Both the position numbers and the translations under genes were made by a program. The notes below the pieces were generated by a model. That model saw only the letters and a list, made by a program, of their open reading frames with translations, was not told where the DNA came from and ran no database searches. Below are positions 52,571 to 61,127 of a stretch of 64,000 nucleotides of DNA, piece after piece; the first letter of the stretch is position 1, and each line of letters begins with the position of its first letter. The stretch spans positions 16,786 to 80,785 of the forward strand of contig JAEPMR010000003.1 in the NCBI GenBank assembly GCA_017643845.1, given 5' to 3'. This DNA comes from Marivivens sp. (GTDB taxonomy: Bacteria > Pseudomonadota > Alphaproteobacteria > Rhodobacterales > Rhodobacteraceae).

Positions 52571-53857
52571 TCAAACCGCCTCGATGCGGATCGCCACCGG
52601 TTCACCCTCAACAACGCCCGTGCTGCGGAAGCCTTCCAGCGCTTCTTCCAGCGCCGCGCGGGTGGTCTTGTGGGTCACGATCAAAACGGGCGCCGCTGTG
52701 TCCTGATGGCCGTATTGCCGCATCCGGTCGATGGAGACACCGGCCTCGCCCAATACGCGGGCCACCTTCGCCAGCGCACCGGGTTTGTCCTGCAACTGCA
52801 GACGCAGGTAATAGGGCGCTGGCACGGCGGCGCGTGCAGCGCGTGCCTTGCGCAAGCTCGCTGCCGGTTGGCCGAAAACCGGCATGCGGAAGCCCCGCGC
52901 CAGATCGAGAATGTCACCCATCACCGCGCTCGCGGTCGGGCCTTCACCCGCACCGGCACCGCGCAGCACGATCTGGCCCACGCTATCGCCTTCCAGCACA
53001 ACCATGTTGGTGCCCCCGTCGAGCTGGCCCAAGGGCGAGCTGTCCGGCACAAGGCAGGGCGACATGCGCTGCTCAAGCCCGCGTCCGGTCATCTGGGCCA
53101 CGCCCAAAAGCTTGATCTTGTAGCCCATATCGGCGGCCTGCCGGATGTCCTCGATGGTGATTGAGCCGATGCCTTCCAGCTCCACCGCATCGAAATCCAC
53201 CTGAGTTCCAAAGGCAATAGATGCAAGGATCGCCAGCTTATGACCTGCATCAATCCCGCCCACATCGAGGTTCGGATCCGCTTCCAGATAACCCAGCTTA
53301 TCCGCCTCGTCGAAGACCGCCTCATAGGGCAGGCCCGCGCTTTCCATCCGCGTCAGGATGTAGTTGCAGGTGCCATTCATCACACCCATCACGCGGGTGA
53401 TCTCGTTTCCCGCCAAGCCCTCGGTCAGCGACTTGATGACAGGGATGCCTCCCGCAACCGCCGCTTCAAAGCGGATCACACGGCCCGCGGCTTCGGCTTG
53501 TTCGGCCAAGGCCTGACCGTTCACCGCAAGCATAGCCTTGTTGGCGGTGACAACATCCTTGCCTGCCGCCAGCGCGGCTTCGGTCGCGGCCTTCGCAGGC
53601 CCGTCCGAGCCGCCCATCAATTCAACGAACACATCCACATCGTCCCGCGTGGCGAGCACCACCGGATCGTCCTCCCAGGCGTAGCCGTCCAACGGCACGC
53701 CGCGATCCTTGTCACGCGAACGGGCGGACACCGCCGAAATCTCGATTTTGCGGCCGGTGCGGGCGGTCAGCATCTCTCCGTGCTGGCGAATGATCTTGAT
53801 CAGACCGACACCGACCGTTCCGAGGCCGGCGATTCCGAGGCGCAATGGGGCAGACAT
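52571..53857 (-). CDS. hom: Homoserine dehydrogenase
   Basis: 428 residues. The N-terminal Rossmann motif GIAGLGTVGVGL is near residue 8, GVMNGTCNYILTRM and GYLEADPNLDVGGIDAGHK lie in the catalytic domain, and a C-terminal ACT domain (from about 350, DKPGALAKVARVLGEAGVS) gives feedback control, usually by threonine. It reduces aspartate semialdehyde to homoserine on the way to threonine and methionine. glpX follows after 82 bases. Confidence 0.95.
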   Translation of the reverse strand: MSAPLRLGIAGLGTVGVGLIKIIRQHGEMLTARTGRKIEISAVSARSRDKDRGVPLDGYAWEDDPVVLATRDDVDVFVELMGGSDGPAKAATEAALAAGKDVVTANKAMLAVNGQALAEQAEAAGRVIRFEAAVAGGIPVIKSLTEGLAGNEITRVMGVMNGTCNYILTRMESAGLPYEAVFDEADKLGYLEADPNLDVGGIDAGHKLAILASIAFGTQVDFDAVELEGIGSITIEDIRQAADMGYKIKLLGVAQMTGRGLEQRMSPCLVPDSSPLGQLDGGTNMVVLEGDSVGQIVLRGAGAGEGPTASAVMGDILDLARGFRMPVFGQPAASLRKARAARAAVPAPYYLRLQLQDKPGALAKVARVLGEAGVSIDRMRQYGHQDTAAPVLIVTHKTTRAALEEALEGFRSTGVVEGEPVAIRIEAV

Positions 53858-53933
53858 GAGAGATTCCGTGGCTTTGACTGTTGGCTCGCTGTTATCCCGA
53901 ACCTGCCGTCACTGCAACGCGCGATCACCAGAT

Positions 53934-54197
53934 TCAGGGCTGACGTGCCCTCAGCGCGTCGGCCTTCTCGCGCAAGTCGGCCCCTTCAGCCTCGGTCGCC
54001 GCAACTGTGGCATCACGATCTCCGCTCAGCGCATCCACACCGGCGAGGATCACATCCGCCGATCCGAGCGTCGTTCCGGTCACCTCGGCACTGGGCGTCA
54101 GATAATCCGGCAGGTCCAGACTGCCCGGCCAATCGGCGCATCCCGTCAGCGCGAGACTCGCCGGAATTGCAGCCGTCAGGATCACGCCCCGTATCAT
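53934..54197 (-). CDS. Small lipoprotein of unknown function
   Basis: 87 residues. A lipobox LALTGC ends a short signal peptide, so it is lipidated. The mature part is acidic, with LGSADVILAGVDALSGDRDATVAATEAEGADLREKADALRAR forming a probable amphipathic helix (quoted by position, residues about 43-85). It lies just after the pirin terminator and before hom in the transcription direction. No family is recognised. Confidence 0.65.
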   Translation of the reverse strand: MIRGVILTAAIPASLALTGCADWPGSLDLPDYLTPSAEVTGTTLGSADVILAGVDALSGDRDATVAATEAEGADLREKADALRARQP

Positions 54198-54198
54198 G

Positions 54199-54228
54199 AA
54201 AAGCCCCGCCCGTTGTTACGGGCGGAGC
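54199..54228 (-). terminator. Rho-independent terminator after the pirin gene
   Basis: GCTCCGCCCG and CGGGCGGGGC (minus strand) form a 10-bp stem with one G-U pair around a 6-base loop, followed by four T residues. It lies 44 bases after the pirin stop and ends the pirin transcript before the lipoprotein start. Confidence 0.8.
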
Positions 54229-54271
54229 CTATCTCGAAGCGGTCATGCTTCACAAGCCGCGTAAAACGGCG

Positions 54272-55183
54272 TCAGTGCGCGGGTTTGATAAATGTGCCGT
54301 TGCGCAGATCGCGCATCGCCTGTCGCAGTTCCTCTTGGGTATTCATCACGATCGGTCCGTGCCATGCGACCGGCTCTTCAATCGGCGCGCCGGAGATCAG
54401 CAGGAACCGGATGCCTTCCTCGCCCGCCTGCACCGTGACCTCTTCGCCCGTGCCAAAGCGGATCAGCGTCCGGTTGCCGGACAGGTCGCGGATGTTCACC
54501 TCTTCGCCCATCACTTCCTTTTCGAGCAGAACACCCTGCGGCGCGGAGGCATCGCTGAACCGGCCCGCCCCCTTAAAGACATAGGCAAAGGCACGGCGGT
54601 AGGTGTCGATCTTGAAGGTCTTGCGCACATTCGGCGGCACATAAATATCGAGGTATTGCGGATCGGCGGCGATCCCGTCTACCGGGCCGCGCTTGCCCCA
54701 GAACTCGCCGACGATCACCTTCACACGGGTGCCGTCGTCATCAATGATCTCGGGGATGTCCTTGCCCTGCACGTCCTGATAGCGCGGCGCGGTCATCTTC
54801 AGACTGCCCGGCAAATTGGCCCAAAGCTGGAAACCATGCATCTGGCCCGCAATGTTTCCTTTCGGCATTTCCTGATGCAGAATCCCCGAACCGGCGGTCA
54901 TCCACTGTACGTCGCCCGCGCCCAGAGTGCCTTCGTTGCCGAGGCTGTCGCCATGCTCCACCGTGCCTTGCAGCACATAGGTGATGGTCTCGATTCCGCG
55001 ATGCGGATGCCACGGAAAGCCGCGCATGAAATCCTCAGGTCGTTCATTGCGGAAATCGTCAAACAGCAGAAACGGGTCCAGTTCCGTCGGATCCTGAAAA
55101 CCGAACGCGCGGTGCAGTTTGACGCCAGCGCCTTCCATCGTCGGCTTGGCCATACGGGTTTCGAGTGTGGGGCGAATCGACAT
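54272..55183 (-). CDS. Pirin-family bicupin protein
   Basis: 303 residues. The pirin metal site is visible as FPWHPHRGIETITYVLQG (two His), and later HQEMPKG (His/Glu). The second cupin ends in SGAPIEEPVAWHGPIVMNT. Bacterial pirins act as quercetin dioxygenases or regulators of metabolism. GGAGG precedes ATG 55183. It is transcribed away from the 55350 gene. Confidence 0.92.
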   Translation of the reverse strand: MSIRPTLETRMAKPTMEGAGVKLHRAFGFQDPTELDPFLLFDDFRNERPEDFMRGFPWHPHRGIETITYVLQGTVEHGDSLGNEGTLGAGDVQWMTAGSGILHQEMPKGNIAGQMHGFQLWANLPGSLKMTAPRYQDVQGKDIPEIIDDDGTRVKVIVGEFWGKRGPVDGIAADPQYLDIYVPPNVRKTFKIDTYRRAFAYVFKGAGRFSDASAPQGVLLEKEVMGEEVNIRDLSGNRTLIRFGTGEEVTVQAGEEGIRFLLISGAPIEEPVAWHGPIVMNTQEELRQAMRDLRNGTFIKPAH

Positions 55184-55349
55184 TGCGTCCTCCAATAGGT
55201 TGCTGACGCTCAATATGGTGCGGCCCACCGCCAATGCAATTTCCCAGTTGCCTTCGCCGGCGCACAGGTGCCATGCATCTATGCGCAGCGGCTCTTTCCC
55301 TTTGTGCCTCCACAGGCTACATCGCGTTCAGTCCACAGGAGGCCACCCC

Positions 55350-55844
55350 GTGTCCGAAGAGCTTTACACCGCAGACGAGACAGGCTTCTACGCCCGCCTC
55401 CACGCCGCCCCGATCCGCCGCCATGTCGCCTACGGTATGATCCTGTTCTTCGGGGCCGCGGTGTTGTTTGTGCTGTTTCAGGCTCCCCCCTCGATGGGCT
55501 GGGTCGTCTTTATGCTGGCGCTCGCCGCGGCGTCCTTCTGGGCTGCGATCCGTCTTCGCCGCGCCACTATGCTCTGGATCGACCTGACCGAAGACGGGCT
55601 TGCTGACAGTTCCGGTCGCGAAATCGCTCGGTTCGAGGATATTGTCTCTGTGCATCGCGGTGTTTTCGCCTTTAAACCGTCGAATGGTTTTCTGCTGAAA
55701 TTGCGCCAGCCCCAGCCCGCAGGCTGGGAGCCGGGCATGTGGTGGCGCTTTGGCAGGCGCGTTGGCGTTGGCGGCGTCGTCCCTGCTGTGCAGGCCCGTT
55801 ACATGGCTGAAACCATCGAATGCCGGCTCGCCGCGCGCCGCTAA
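55350..55844 (+). CDS. Two-helix membrane protein of unknown function
   Basis: 164 residues. GTG 55350 follows AGGAGG. Two membrane helices (about residues 25-45 and 50-65) come first, then a cytoplasmic PH-like beta domain (LWIDLTEDGLADSSGREIARFEDIVSVHRG) ending in basic residues. The layout resembles bPH-type membrane proteins. No family assignment is firm. Confidence 0.65.
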   Translation: MSEELYTADETGFYARLHAAPIRRHVAYGMILFFGAAVLFVLFQAPPSMGWVVFMLALAAASFWAAIRLRRATMLWIDLTEDGLADSSGREIARFEDIVSVHRGVFAFKPSNGFLLKLRQPQPAGWEPGMWWRFGRRVGVGGVVPAVQARYMAETIECRLAARR

Positions 55845-55992
55845 CTGCCTCTGCTGCTTGCACGATTGTCCCGCGTTGCCGCGTCAGGCAGCCTAAAATC
55901 CTGCGTGAATTTGCCGATTAGCCTTATGTCCTGATCTCGAATTTTCTTGTGATTCACTAAAGATTTTGCAGGAATTCTGGCGTTAGGGTGAT

Positions 55993-56036
55993 TTCACGGG
56001 CGGGAGGGCCCGTGAACGGAGCCGCGCCGTGCGCGG
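55993..56036 (+). promoter_or_regulatory. Structured leader of the glutamate dehydrogenase gene (two hairpins)
   Basis: Hairpin 1 is a perfect 9-bp stem TTCACGGGC/GCCCGTGAA around the loop GGGAGG (55993-56016). Hairpin 2 is CCGCGC/GCGCGG around CGT (56022-56036). The ribosome site AAGGAGG follows 5 bases later and then ATG 56053. Two stacked hairpins directly before the Shine-Dalgarno suggest RNA-level control; the class is unknown. Confidence 0.55.
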
Positions 56037-56052
56037 TCAGAAGGAGGCGAAT

Positions 56053-57492
56053 ATGGCCGCATCCCAGTCGACGATCAAAGAACCATCATTTCGTGAGTCC
56101 GTAGATATCATGTTCAACCGCGCGGTGCGGTTGATGGATCTCTCTCCGGGGTTGGAGGAAAAGATACGCGTTTGCAACGCAACCTATACGGTGCGTTTCG
56201 GCGTGCGTCTTCGCGGCGCAATTCACACATTCACCGGATACCGTTCTGTTCATTCCGAACATATGGAGCCGGTCAAGGGCGGTATTCGTTACGCTACCGC
56301 CGTCAATCAGGACGAGGTTGAGGCGCTTGCCGCTCTGATGACGTACAAATGCGCATTGGTAGAGGCGCCATTCGGCGGGTCCAAGGGCGGTCTGTGCATC
56401 GACCCCCGCGCATGGGAGGAGCACGAGCTCGAAGCGATCACCCGGCGGTTCGCCTATGAGCTCGCCAAGCGTGACCTGATCCACCCCTCGCAAAACGTCC
56501 CCGCACCGGACATGGGCACAGGCGAGCGCGAGATGGCATGGATGGCCGATCAATACATGCGCATGAACACCACCGATATAAACGGTCGCGCCTGCGTCAC
56601 CGGCAAACCGATCAATCAGGGCGGCATTCAGGGCCGGACGGAGGCGACAGGCCGTGGCGTTCAATACGCCCTGCGCGAATTCTTCCGTGATCCGCGCGAC
56701 GTGGCGATGGCAAAGCTTTCCGGCACGCTCGACGGTAAGCGCGTCGTCGTTCAGGGGCTTGGTAATGTGGGCTTCCACGCCGCCAAGTTCCTGTCAGAGG
56801 AGGACGGCTGCAAAATCGTCGGAATCATCGAGCGCGACGGCGCTCTGCATGACGAGAATGGCATCGACGTTGCCGCCGTCCACGAATGGATGACCAAGCA
56901 TGGCGGTATCGCGGGCTATCCCGATGCCCGCCACCACGAAGACGGCGCCAGCGTGCTTGAGGCAGAGTGCGATATCCTGATCCCCGCTGCGCTCGAAGGT
57001 GTGATCAACCTCTCCAATGCCGAGCGGATCAAGGCGCCCCTGATCATCGAGGCCGCCAACGGCCCCGTCACTGCTGGCGCGGATGAAATCCTGCGCAAAA
57101 AGGGCACGGTGATCATCCCCGATATGTATGCCAACGCAGGCGGCGTGACGGTCTCCTACTTCGAGTGGGTCAAAAACCTCAGCCACATCCGTTTCGGCCG
57201 GATGCAGCGCCGCTCTGAGGAAGCCCGCGCACAGCTCATCATCGACGAGCTGGAGCGCCTGAGCACCGAAAAGGGTCTCGGCGCGCTCAGTGACAGGTTC
57301 AAGACGGAATATCTGCGCGGGGCAGGGGAGCTGGAGCTGGTCCGCTCCGGCCTCGATGACACCATGCGCACGGCCTACCAGTCGATGCGCGAGGTCTGGC
57401 ATGGCCGCGATGATGTCGAGGATCTGCGCACCGCTGCCTATCTCGTCGCCATCGATCGCGTCGCGGGCAGTTACCGCGCCAAGGGTCTCTGA
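56053..57492 (+). CDS. gdhA: Glutamate dehydrogenase (Glu/Leu/Phe/Val family)
   Basis: 479 residues. The substrate block EPVKGGIRYA and the lysine K111 in PFGGSKGGL are in the catalytic domain; the NAD(P) fold shows VQGLGNVGFHAAK near residue 239. It converts glutamate to 2-oxoglutarate and ammonia or the reverse. ATG 56053 has the AAGGAGG site; eight upstream codons in frame are ignored. A hairpin follows the stop. Confidence 0.93.
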   Translation: MAASQSTIKEPSFRESVDIMFNRAVRLMDLSPGLEEKIRVCNATYTVRFGVRLRGAIHTFTGYRSVHSEHMEPVKGGIRYATAVNQDEVEALAALMTYKCALVEAPFGGSKGGLCIDPRAWEEHELEAITRRFAYELAKRDLIHPSQNVPAPDMGTGEREMAWMADQYMRMNTTDINGRACVTGKPINQGGIQGRTEATGRGVQYALREFFRDPRDVAMAKLSGTLDGKRVVVQGLGNVGFHAAKFLSEEDGCKIVGIIERDGALHDENGIDVAAVHEWMTKHGGIAGYPDARHHEDGASVLEAECDILIPAALEGVINLSNAERIKAPLIIEAANGPVTAGADEILRKKGTVIIPDMYANAGGVTVSYFEWVKNLSHIRFGRMQRRSEEARAQLIIDELERLSTEKGLGALSDRFKTEYLRGAGELELVRSGLDDTMRTAYQSMREVWHGRDDVEDLRTAAYLVAIDRVAGSYRAKGL

Positions 57493-57511
57493 TCCGGCTG
57501 ACTGACACCTG

Positions 57512-57539
57512 ACACGGACGCCCGCTGTGGTGTCCGTGT
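57512..57539 (+). terminator. Probable terminator after glutamate dehydrogenase
   Basis: ACACGGAC and GTCCGTGT form a perfect 8-bp stem around a 12-base loop, 20 bases after the gdhA stop, followed by TCATCTTT. The loop is large and the T-run broken, so strength is moderate. Confidence 0.45.
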
Positions 57540-57611
57540 TCATCTTTGGGGCGAGCGCCCCGATTTGGACACAATCGGGTCATGATGGTGCCCATTGCGT
57601 CGGTCAAAAAA

Positions 57612-57640
57612 CTCTCGGCGTGGCCCCATGCCACGGAGAG
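57612..57640 (+). promoter_or_regulatory. Hairpin hiding the ribosome site of the TadE-like gene
   Basis: CTCTC-GG-CGTGGC pairs with GCCACG-GAGAG (11 pairs, 2-base bulge). The 3' arm contains GGAGAG, the only good Shine-Dalgarno for ATG 57647. The fold would block initiation until opened, as in RNA thermometers or leader switches. Function is inferred from position only. Confidence 0.5.
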
Positions 57641-57646
57641 TCGACC

Positions 57647-58051
57647 ATGCAAATACGTAATAAATTGTTCAGAAAATTCCGCCGCGCCGAGGATGGCGCA
57701 GCCACAGTCGAAGCGGTGCTCTGGCTTCCGTTTTTCGTGCTGACCTTCGTGCTGATCGCGGATCTGTCCTTTGTTTTCCACCGTCAGGCGGAAATCCAGC
57801 GCATCGTTCAGGATGCCAACAGGCTCTATTCCGTGGGCTTCCTGCAATCCGAGAGCGAGGCCGAAACATGGGTCAAGGACGCCATCGCGACCCTATCCAC
57901 CAGCGCCATCGTCGATGCGGTCGAAGACGGCGGCGTGATCCGCACGCAGGTTCTGGTTCCCGTCGATGATCTCGTAGCGGTCGGAGGTTTCGATTTCCTC
58001 AGCGGCTACCGCATCAGCGTCCAGACCGAACAAATGATCGAATTCTTCTAA
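57647..58051 (+). CDS. TadE-like pilus assembly pseudopilin
   Basis: 134 residues. After a basic leader comes FRRAEDGAATVEAVLWLPFFVLTFVLIADLSFVF, the TadE motif with E near the hydrophobic helix (residues about 12-45). Such proteins are minor pseudopilins of the Tad/Flp system, processed by a prepilin peptidase. It is followed after 9 bases by a TadG-like gene; no other tad genes are in view. Confidence 0.8.
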   Translation: MQIRNKLFRKFRRAEDGAATVEAVLWLPFFVLTFVLIADLSFVFHRQAEIQRIVQDANRLYSVGFLQSESEAETWVKDAIATLSTSAIVDAVEDGGVIRTQVLVPVDDLVAVGGFDFLSGYRISVQTEQMIEFF

Positions 58052-58060
58052 GGCCTCGCC

Positions 58061-59389
58061 ATGATGAGAAGCCCCCGCATCCAACGCCTCATTCGCCGCC
58101 TCGCCACCCGCGAGGACGGCGGCATCACCATTTTCGGGCTGTTCATGTTTGCCTGCGTCTTGATGGTGGGCGGGATCGCGGTGGACATTTCCTACCTCTA
58201 CAGTGCGCGCACCCAGCTTCAGGTCACCACCGACGTTGCTGCTCACGCGGCGCTCCACAGCGTGAATTTCTCTTCTCTCGATCCCGCGCAGGCTAAAATC
58301 GATGCCCTGACGACGGTCGAGGCCAACATGCCCAAAGCCCGCTATGGCGAGGTCGTCACCGCTCAGGACATCGTGTTCGGCAACTACGATTACGCCACGC
58401 GCACCTTCACCCCTGATGCCTCTTCCGATGATGCCGTCGCCGTGCGCGGCCGCCGCGCCCGTGCGGCCAGCAATCCTGTGTCGACGTTCCTGCTGCGCGT
58501 GGTCGGTATCGACTATTTTGACGCAATCACCCAATCCGTTTTCGTCACCTATATCCCCAGCTGTTTCCGCGAAGGCTTCGTGGCGAACAACACCGTCGAT
58601 ATGCAGTCGAACAATGTTTACACGGCCGGTTTCTGCATCCACTCGAACTCCCATGTCGAAATGAATAATGACAATTCGTTCGCAGATAATACCGTTGTGT
58701 CGATGCCGAGTGACGCTGATCTCGTGACGCCAAGTTCAGATCTTAGTGGCAACCCCGGTCTGGCGGGTGCGCTTGACGAACACGCCTACAAAATCGGCGT
58801 TCTGAAAATGCTACCCGTTTGGATGAACGATTTTGCTGCTGGTAATACGACTTTCACCCCCGACTATATTAATGCGAAAGGCGTGATTTCTCTCACCGCG
58901 CCCCAGTTCAAAGCCCCGAACATCAAGAAAAACCGCATCCACCTCGTGACCTGCAATGGCAGCCAGCCGCTAAACTTTAGCTCGAACACGGTGATCGAGG
59001 ATCTGGTGCTGATCACCAATTGCCAGATCCATTTCGCGGCCGATGCCCTCTTGCGTAATTCGGTCATCGCCACCACCCATGCTGGGTCCAAATCCGTCTA
59101 CGCAGGTGCCAACATCACCATTGGCGAGGATGACAATTGCGCAGCAGGCGGCGACAGCCAGATCCTCACCATGGGCTCTGTCGAGCTGACCGCCGGTGTC
59201 AATATCTACGGCAGTCAGATCATCGCACAGGACGACATTTACCTCACCTCCAATGCCGTTGGAATCGAGGGCGCATCCCTCATCGCGGGCGACCAGATTT
59301 CCATCACCTCCAATGGCTCGATGGGGTTCTGCGGCGGCGAGTCGATGACCCGCAATTTCGAGGTTGATTATTTCCGCCTCGCCTACTGA
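58061..59389 (+). CDS. TadG-like pilus-assembly protein
   Basis: 442 residues. TREDGGITIFGLFMFACVLMVGGIAVDI is the TadG/TadE-type N-terminal helix (residues about 16-43), then a long extracytoplasmic part. The C-terminal half is rich in Asn, Ser and short hydrophobic repeats (IEDLVLITNCQIHF, VELTAGVNIYGSQI, IEGASLIAGDQI), as in bactofilin-like or parallel beta-helix folds. It may anchor or shape surface pili. No von Willebrand domain motif is obvious. Confidence 0.72.
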   Translation: MMRSPRIQRLIRRLATREDGGITIFGLFMFACVLMVGGIAVDISYLYSARTQLQVTTDVAAHAALHSVNFSSLDPAQAKIDALTTVEANMPKARYGEVVTAQDIVFGNYDYATRTFTPDASSDDAVAVRGRRARAASNPVSTFLLRVVGIDYFDAITQSVFVTYIPSCFREGFVANNTVDMQSNNVYTAGFCIHSNSHVEMNNDNSFADNTVVSMPSDADLVTPSSDLSGNPGLAGALDEHAYKIGVLKMLPVWMNDFAAGNTTFTPDYINAKGVISLTAPQFKAPNIKKNRIHLVTCNGSQPLNFSSNTVIEDLVLITNCQIHFAADALLRNSVIATTHAGSKSVYAGANITIGEDDNCAAGGDSQILTMGSVELTAGVNIYGSQIIAQDDIYLTSNAVGIEGASLIAGDQISITSNGSMGFCGGESMTRNFEVDYFRLAY

Positions 59390-59567
59390 TCTGCGCAGTT
59401 TCAATAAAATCGCAGCACGTTTCAGCTTTCGTTGAGTAATTTCCGAAAGCGCCCGAAATTCGTCGCGGATAGAAAGGTTTTGTCGAAAAGCGGCATTGCG
59501 TGACGATTGTGGATCGCTAACCTCGCCTCCGAACCTGCTGTGCTGGCGGGCCGTATGGAGTGCAGAC

Positions 59568-60821
59568 ATGCGATATTCCGGGCTACAGGTCCTGAAAGAG
59601 GGGCTGTTCGGTCAGAAAGGGTGGAAACCCGTCTGGCGCGACCCCGCGCCGAAATCCGAATATGACATCATCATCATCGGTGGCGGCGGTCACGGCCTTT
59701 CCACCGCCTATTACCTCGCCAAAGAGCATGGCCTGACCAATATCGCCGTGCTGGAAAAAGGTTATCTGGGCGGCGGCAACGTCGGGCGCAACACCACCAT
59801 CGTCCGCGCAAATTATTTCCTGCCGGGCAATTCCGAGTTCTATTCCCATTCTCTCAAACTGTGGGAAACACTCGAGCAGGACCTGAATTACAACGTGATG
59901 CATTCGCAGCGCGGGTTGATCAACCTGTTCCATTCCGACGGCCAGCGCGATGCGTTCGTCCGGCGCGGCAACGCGATGATCAATCAGGGCGATGATGCCG
60001 AGCTGCTGGACCGCGCAGGCGTCCGCAAACATCTCCCCTATCTGGATTTCGACAATATCCGCTTCCCCGTCTATGGCGGCCTCCTGCACCGGCGTGGCGG
60101 CACGGCGCGGCACGATGCCGTGGCATGGGGCTACGCACGCGGTGCCGACCAGCGCGGCGTTGATTTGATCCAGAATTGCGAAGTCACCGGCATCGACATC
60201 GAAAATGGAAAGGTGCGCGGCGTGCAGACCACCCGTGGTGCGATCCGCGCCAAAAAGGTCGCCATTGTCACCGCCGGTCGTTCCGGTCAGGTCGCGGCTC
60301 TGGCGGGCATGCGCCTGCCGATTGAAAGCCACATCCTGCAAGCCTTCGTCACCGAAGGGCTGAAGCCCGTCATCGACCATGTGGTCAGCTTCGGCATGGG
60401 CCACTTCTACATCAGCCAGTCCGATAAAGGCGGGTTGGTGTTCGGCGGTGATCTGGATTTCTACAGCTCCTACGCCAGCCGTGGCAACCTGCCGATGAAA
60501 GAGCACGTGATGGACGCTGCCATGACCCTGATGCCGATAATCGGCAAGGCCAAGGTCCTGCGCAGTTGGGGCGGCATCATGGACATGACCCCAGACGGCT
60601 CGCCCATCATCGACAAGACAGATACCGAAGGCCTCTTCGTCGATTGCGGCTGGTGCTATGGCGGCTTCAAGGCGGTGCCCGGTTCGGGCTTCTCGCTCGC
60701 CCACCTCATCGCCACCGGCAACCATCACGCCCCTGCCGCCCGCTACCGGCTCGACCGCTTCCGCACCGGCTACGGCATCATGGACGAAGAGGGCAAAGGC
60801 TCTCAGCACAACCTCCACTGA
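59568..60821 (+). CDS. soxB: Sarcosine oxidase, beta subunit
   Basis: 417-residue subunit of heterotetrameric sarcosine oxidase, which oxidises sarcosine to glycine with folate trapping of the methyl carbon. The FAD motif IIIIGGGGHGLSTAYYLA is near residues 34-51, and GGTARHDAV contains the histidine (about H182) that binds FMN covalently in known enzymes. ATG 59568 has a GGAG site. soxD and soxA follow on the same strand. Confidence 0.95.
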   Translation: MRYSGLQVLKEGLFGQKGWKPVWRDPAPKSEYDIIIIGGGGHGLSTAYYLAKEHGLTNIAVLEKGYLGGGNVGRNTTIVRANYFLPGNSEFYSHSLKLWETLEQDLNYNVMHSQRGLINLFHSDGQRDAFVRRGNAMINQGDDAELLDRAGVRKHLPYLDFDNIRFPVYGGLLHRRGGTARHDAVAWGYARGADQRGVDLIQNCEVTGIDIENGKVRGVQTTRGAIRAKKVAIVTAGRSGQVAALAGMRLPIESHILQAFVTEGLKPVIDHVVSFGMGHFYISQSDKGGLVFGGDLDFYSSYASRGNLPMKEHVMDAAMTLMPIIGKAKVLRSWGGIMDMTPDGSPIIDKTDTEGLFVDCGWCYGGFKAVPGSGFSLAHLIATGNHHAPAARYRLDRFRTGYGIMDEEGKGSQHNLH

Positions 60822-60866
60822 CGGGATGAGAAACATGACCAGCCCCCGCATTCAAGGGATCTCCGC

Positions 60867-61127
60867 ATGAGACTGACATGCCCCGTCTGTGGCGACCGTG
60901 ACCACCGCGAATTCACCTATAAGGGCGACGCCGTGATGCTCGACCGTCCCGCCCCCGACGCCGGAACCGACGCATGGGACAGCTACCTGCACCTGCGCGA
61001 CAACCCCTGCGGCGATACCCGTGACCTCTGGTATCACGATCCCTGCGGCGCATGGGTCGTCGTGGAGCGCAACACCGTGACCCACGCCGTCACCGGCACC
61101 GCCCTCGCATCGGAGGCCAAACGATGA
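60867..61127 (+). CDS. soxD: Sarcosine oxidase, delta subunit
   Basis: 86-residue zinc-binding subunit. The N-terminal CPVCG with a nearby His and a later Cys (HDPCGAW) form the zinc site; FTYKGDAV and WDSYLHLRDNP are family blocks. It stabilises the soxA-soxB complex. It overlaps soxA by 4 bases (ATGA). A 45-base gap separates it from soxB. Confidence 0.93.
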   Translation: MRLTCPVCGDRDHREFTYKGDAVMLDRPAPDAGTDAWDSYLHLRDNPCGDTRDLWYHDPCGAWVVVERNTVTHAVTGTALASEAKR

